Below are positions 5,322-7,906 of a stretch of DNA of 7,906 nt, one piece after another. The DNA comes from Actinomycetales bacterium (GTDB lineage Bacteria; Actinomycetota; Actinomycetes; Actinomycetales; Cellulomonadaceae). The stretch is taken from contig JAAYZM010000026.1 of assembly GCA_012514835.1 (NCBI GenBank), positions 1 through 7,906 of the forward strand, written 5' to 3'. Each line of letters begins with the position of its first letter. The first letter of the stretch is position 1. A program made the translations under genes and the position numbers. A model generated the notes under the pieces. It saw only the letters and a list, made by a program, of their open reading frames with translations, searched no databases and was not told the DNA's origin.

Positions 5322-6302
5322 TCAGGCGTCGCGCGCGACGAGCGTGAGGAGGGTCGCCTCGGGGCGGCATGCGAAGCGCACGGGCGTGTACGGGGAGGTC
5401 CCCAGGCCCGCACTGACGTGCAGCCACATCGAGTCCTCGCCGCCGGGAGCGTCCGGCCGGGCGCCGGGCCAGCCGTGCAGCCCCTTGGCCTTGCGCGTCT
5501 CGAGGTCGCAGTTCGTCACGAGCGCGCCCCACCCGGGCACGGCGAGCTGGCCGCCGTGGGTGTGGCCTGCGATCGCGAGCTCGACGCCGTCCTCCAGCAT
5601 GGGGCGCAGCACGCGGGAGTAGGGGGCGTGGGTCACGCCCACGCGCACGGCAGGGGTGTCCGACGGCGAACGCGTCTCGCGGTCCGACGACGGCGCCTCG
5701 GGGTCCGCCGTCGGCCCCGAAGCCCCCCTCGCGGGGTACCGGTCGCGGCCGATGTGCGCGTCGTCGGTCCCCACGAGGTCGAGTCGCGTGCCACGGACCG
5801 TGAGCTCGTCGCGCGCGTTGTCGAGGTCGATCCACCCGGCGGCGAGCAGCTCCTTGGTGAGCAGGTCCGCGGGCAGCGCGCGCTCCTCGGCGTTCGTGTT
5901 CTTGCGCCGGGCGCCGGGCCGCAGGTACTTCGCAGGGTTCTTCGCGACGGGGCCGTAGTAGTCGTTCGAGCCCATCACGAACGCCCCGGGGCGCGCGAGG
6001 AGCGGCTCGAGGGCGTGCAGCAGCGGACCGAGGGCCTCAGGGTGGGCCCAGTTGTCGCCCGTGTCCACCACGAGGTCGGGGTGGAGGGTGTCGAGGTCGC
6101 GCACCCAGTCGATCTTGCGGCGCTGGGACGGCACGAGGTGCAGGTCGGACAGGTGCAGCACCCGCAGCGGCAGCGCGCCCGGGGGGAGCACGGGGACGCT
6201 CGCCTCACGCAGGGTGTACCACTGCGCCTCGACGAGCGACCACGCAAGCGCTCCGGCCCCGGCCGCGGCGAGCACGCCGAGGCCACGCAGCGCGCGGCTC
6301 AT
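5322..6302 (-). CDS. Membrane-anchored metallophosphoesterase
   Basis: A 326-residue calcineurin-like phosphoesterase with an N-terminal hydrophobic segment (about residues 7-24) that likely anchors it to the membrane with the catalytic domain outside, as in YkuE/YaeI-type relatives. Metal-binding motifs in order are SDLH (Asp53, His55), DTGDN (Asp83), GSND at 111-114 in place of the usual GNHD, VTHAP (His225) and GHTHGG (His247, His249). The substrate is unknown; envelope lipids such as phospholipid or UDP-sugar lipids are plausible but unproven. Residues 190-217 form a Pro/Ser/Asp-rich linker between core strands. The ATG lies 12 bases after the penicillin-binding protein stop, without a good Shine-Dalgarno sequence, so it is probably translated by coupling within one operon. 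This pairing is common in actinobacteria and suggests an envelope role. Confidence 0.88.
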   Translation of the reverse strand: MSRALRGLGVLAAAGAGALAWSLVEAQWYTLREASVPVLPPGALPLRVLHLSDLHLVPSQRRKIDWVRDLDTLHPDLVVDTGDNWAHPEALGPLLHALEPLLARPGAFVMGSNDYYGPVAKNPAKYLRPGARRKNTNAEERALPADLLTKELLAAGWIDLDNARDELTVRGTRLDLVGTDDAHIGRDRYPARGASGPTADPEAPSSDRETRSPSDTPAVRVGVTHAPYSRVLRPMLEDGVELAIAGHTHGGQLAVPGWGALVTNCDLETRKAKGLHGWPGARPDAPGGEDSMWLHVSAGLGTSPYTPVRFACRPEATLLTLVARDA

Positions 6303-6314
6303 GCGCGGGTGGGC

Positions 6315-7906
6315 TCAGTCATCATCGCCGGGGTTGCCCCAGTCGCGCCCGCGGTCCCGCTTCTTCTTGCCGGGGCCGTCGTCGTCGTCGGGCCCGTCGG
6401 GCAGGTCGCAGCCCTTGGGCGACTTGCCCTTGCCGTCCCAGCCTTCGCACGGGTCCGGCTCGGGGCCCTTCGAGACCTTGAGCGTGATGATGCTGCCCTT
6501 CGCGATGCGCGATCCGGCACCGTGGGACTGCGAGCTGATCTTGCCCTTCTCGACCGAGTCGGAGTACTCCTTCTCGATCTTGCTGCCCACGGTGAACCCG
6601 GCCTTGCCGAGGATGCTGCGGGCCTCGGACTCGGACTTGCCGATCACGTTGGGCACGGTGGCCTGCGGGCCGTAGAGCATCCGCGAGTTGATGTCCGGGA
6701 AGCCCTTGACCTTCTTGCCGTCGTGGGCGCCGGTCATGAACCGCTTCCAGGTGGGCGCAGCGACGGACGAGCCGTACACGTTGCGGAACCAGCGGCCGTT
6801 GATCGTGACGCTCTGCATCGGGATGTTGCCCTCGGAGTGGCCCACCCACACGGCGGTGGACATCTGCGGGGTGTAGCCCACGAACCACGTGTGCCAGTTG
6901 GCGTTCGTGGTACCCGTCTTGCCCGCGGAGGGGCGGCCGGGCAGCCCGCCCACGGAGCTCGCCGAGCCCTGGGTGAGCACGCGCTGCAGGGCGTACGTGA
7001 CGGCGTTCGCGACGTCCTTCGAGATGGCCTGGTGGCAGTTGGCCGAGGGGACCTCGAGCTCCTTGCCGTCCGCGTCGATCACCTTGGTGATGGCGATCGG
7101 CGTGCAGTACTCGCCCTGCGCGGCGAACGCGGCGTAGGCGGCGGCCATCGACAGCGGGGCAACCTCCTGGGAGCCCAGCACGTTCGCGGGCATGACGTCG
7201 ATCGGCTCACCCGTCGCGCGGTGCACCCCGAGCGCCTCGGCGGCCTCGAACACGGTGCACAGGTCCATCTGGTTGACCATCGCGATGTAGGCCGAGTTCA
7301 CCGAGTGGGCCGTCGCGTTGAGCACCGTGATGGGTCCGGAGTTGCCGCCCTCGGCGTTGAACGGGTTGTACTTGTCCTGCGTCACGCGGCCGTCGACGCA
7401 CGAGGCGGTCCATGACTCGGGCTTGAACTCGCGCCGCGTCGCGTCGACCACCTGGTTGAGGCCGTTCTTCTCCTGCAGCCACCCCACGAGCGCGAGGGGC
7501 TTGAAGGTGGACCCGGGCTGGAAGCCGCGCGAGCCACCGTAGGCGAAGTCGGTGTTGTAGTTGACCGAGGTCTCCCAGGCCTTGCCGCCCTCGCCCGGGT
7601 TGTAGACCCGGTTCTGGGCCATCGTGAGGATCTTGCCCGTGCCGGGCTCGACGGTCACGAGGGCGGAGGCAATCCCGGACTCGTCCTTGCGGCCCACGCC
7701 CGCGCGGACCTCCTTGTCGGCGAGGTTCTGCAGCTTGCGGTCGAGCGTCGTGTGGATCTCAAGGCCGCCGCGGTACAGGCGGTCCGTGCGCTCCTTCTTC
7801 GTCTCGCCGAACACCGGGTCGTTCGCGATGATCTTGGTGACGTAGTCGCAGAAGAACGCGGACTTGCCGGCCGAGGTGCAGCCCAGGCGCGTCTTCTGGA
7901 TGTCGA
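6315..7906 (-). CDS. Class A penicillin-binding protein, C-terminal part (transpeptidase plus PASTA domain)
   Basis: The frame is open through the right edge, so the start and the glycosyltransferase (GT51) domain lie outside; 529 residues are visible. Class A proteins polymerise glycan strands and crosslink peptides outside the membrane. Numbering from the edge: a Cys pair at 9 and 19 in the linker (RLGC, FFCDYV), the transpeptidase nucleophile Ser132 in PGSTFKP (SxxK), SVN at 201-203 and KTG at 329-331. One PASTA domain follows at about 417-480 (VPNVIGKSESEARSILGKAGF), which may bind peptidoglycan or beta-lactams. The last 49 residues are a low-complexity tail rich in Asp, Gly, Lys and Pro, ending in GNPGDDD. 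Several further cysteines (169, 216, 267, 290) could form disulfides in this exported protein. The GTG or ATG-like starts inside the frame are internal; homology continues past them to the edge. Confidence 0.95.
   Translation of the reverse strand, partial: DIQKTRLGCTSAGKSAFFCDYVTKIIANDPVFGETKKERTDRLYRGGLEIHTTLDRKLQNLADKEVRAGVGRKDESGIASALVTVEPGTGKILTMAQNRVYNPGEGGKAWETSVNYNTDFAYGGSRGFQPGSTFKPLALVGWLQEKNGLNQVVDATRREFKPESWTASCVDGRVTQDKYNPFNAEGGNSGPITVLNATAHSVNSAYIAMVNQMDLCTVFEAAEALGVHRATGEPIDVMPANVLGSQEVAPLSMAAAYAAFAAQGEYCTPIAITKVIDADGKELEVPSANCHQAISKDVANAVTYALQRVLTQGSASSVGGLPGRPSAGKTGTTNANWHTWFVGYTPQMSTAVWVGHSEGNIPMQSVTINGRWFRNVYGSSVAAPTWKRFMTGAHDGKKVKGFPDINSRMLYGPQATVPNVIGKSESEARSILGKAGFTVGSKIEKEYSDSVEKGKISSQSHGAGSRIAKGSIITLKVSKGPEPDPCEGWDGKGKSPKGCDLPDGPDDDDGPGKKKRDRGRDWGNPGDDD

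Noticed and set aside
5669..5720. GACGGCG-rich stretch in the metallophosphoesterase gene resembling the 1733 repeat
   Set aside because: Copies are irregular in spacing and explained by Asp/Ser/Pro codons in a polar linker; not a tandem array.

Overview
The window is very GC-rich, with codons that mostly end in G or C, frequent GTG starts and tightly packed genes. Together with the gene types (a class A penicillin-binding protein with a PASTA domain, a membrane-anchored metallophosphoesterase downstream of it, an actinobacterial-type 3-methyladenine DNA glycosylase), this points to a high-GC Gram-positive actinobacterium. A member of the Micrococcales, such as a Cellulomonas relative, is my guess; the genus cannot be fixed from this sequence alone.

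Left part (1-2578). The last codons of an upstream gene are followed by an ABC-2 type transporter permease on the + strand. Converging on it is a minus-strand gene that closely resembles 3-methyladenine DNA glycosylase but carries an in-frame amber codon about 100 codons before its natural end, so it looks like a recent pseudogene. Its start faces that of a plus-strand class I glutamine amidotransferase-like gene. The 126-base divergent gap holds four tandem copies of a 13-base repeat, and a TACCCT box lies exactly six bases before each GTG start, suggesting leaderless transcripts.

Middle part (2579-4015). This is the most interesting segment. A 22-codon leader peptide containing Tyr-Trp-Arg-Phe, a small hairpin inside it, a strong terminator-like hairpin just after it, and then the gene for class I DAHP synthase, the first enzyme of aromatic amino acid synthesis. 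The arrangement reads as ribosome-mediated attenuation responding to all three aromatic amino acids. The leader itself appears leaderless (TACGGT box seven bases before its GTG). The DAHP synthase gene ends at a nested inverted repeat of 86 bases that it shares with the convergent gene.

Right part (4016-7906), all on the minus strand. Reading from the right edge: the C-terminal two-thirds or so of a class A penicillin-binding protein (transpeptidase plus one PASTA domain and a charged tail); a metallophosphoesterase 12 bases further on; a tRNA-Pro(CGG) with its own promoter-like box and a perfect 11-bp terminator hairpin; then a two-gene unit of a CsbD-like stress protein and a YghA/YdaD-type short-chain dehydrogenase, whose stop and start codons overlap. 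No gap between genes exceeds 300 bases, and there is no CRISPR array, insertion sequence or rRNA.
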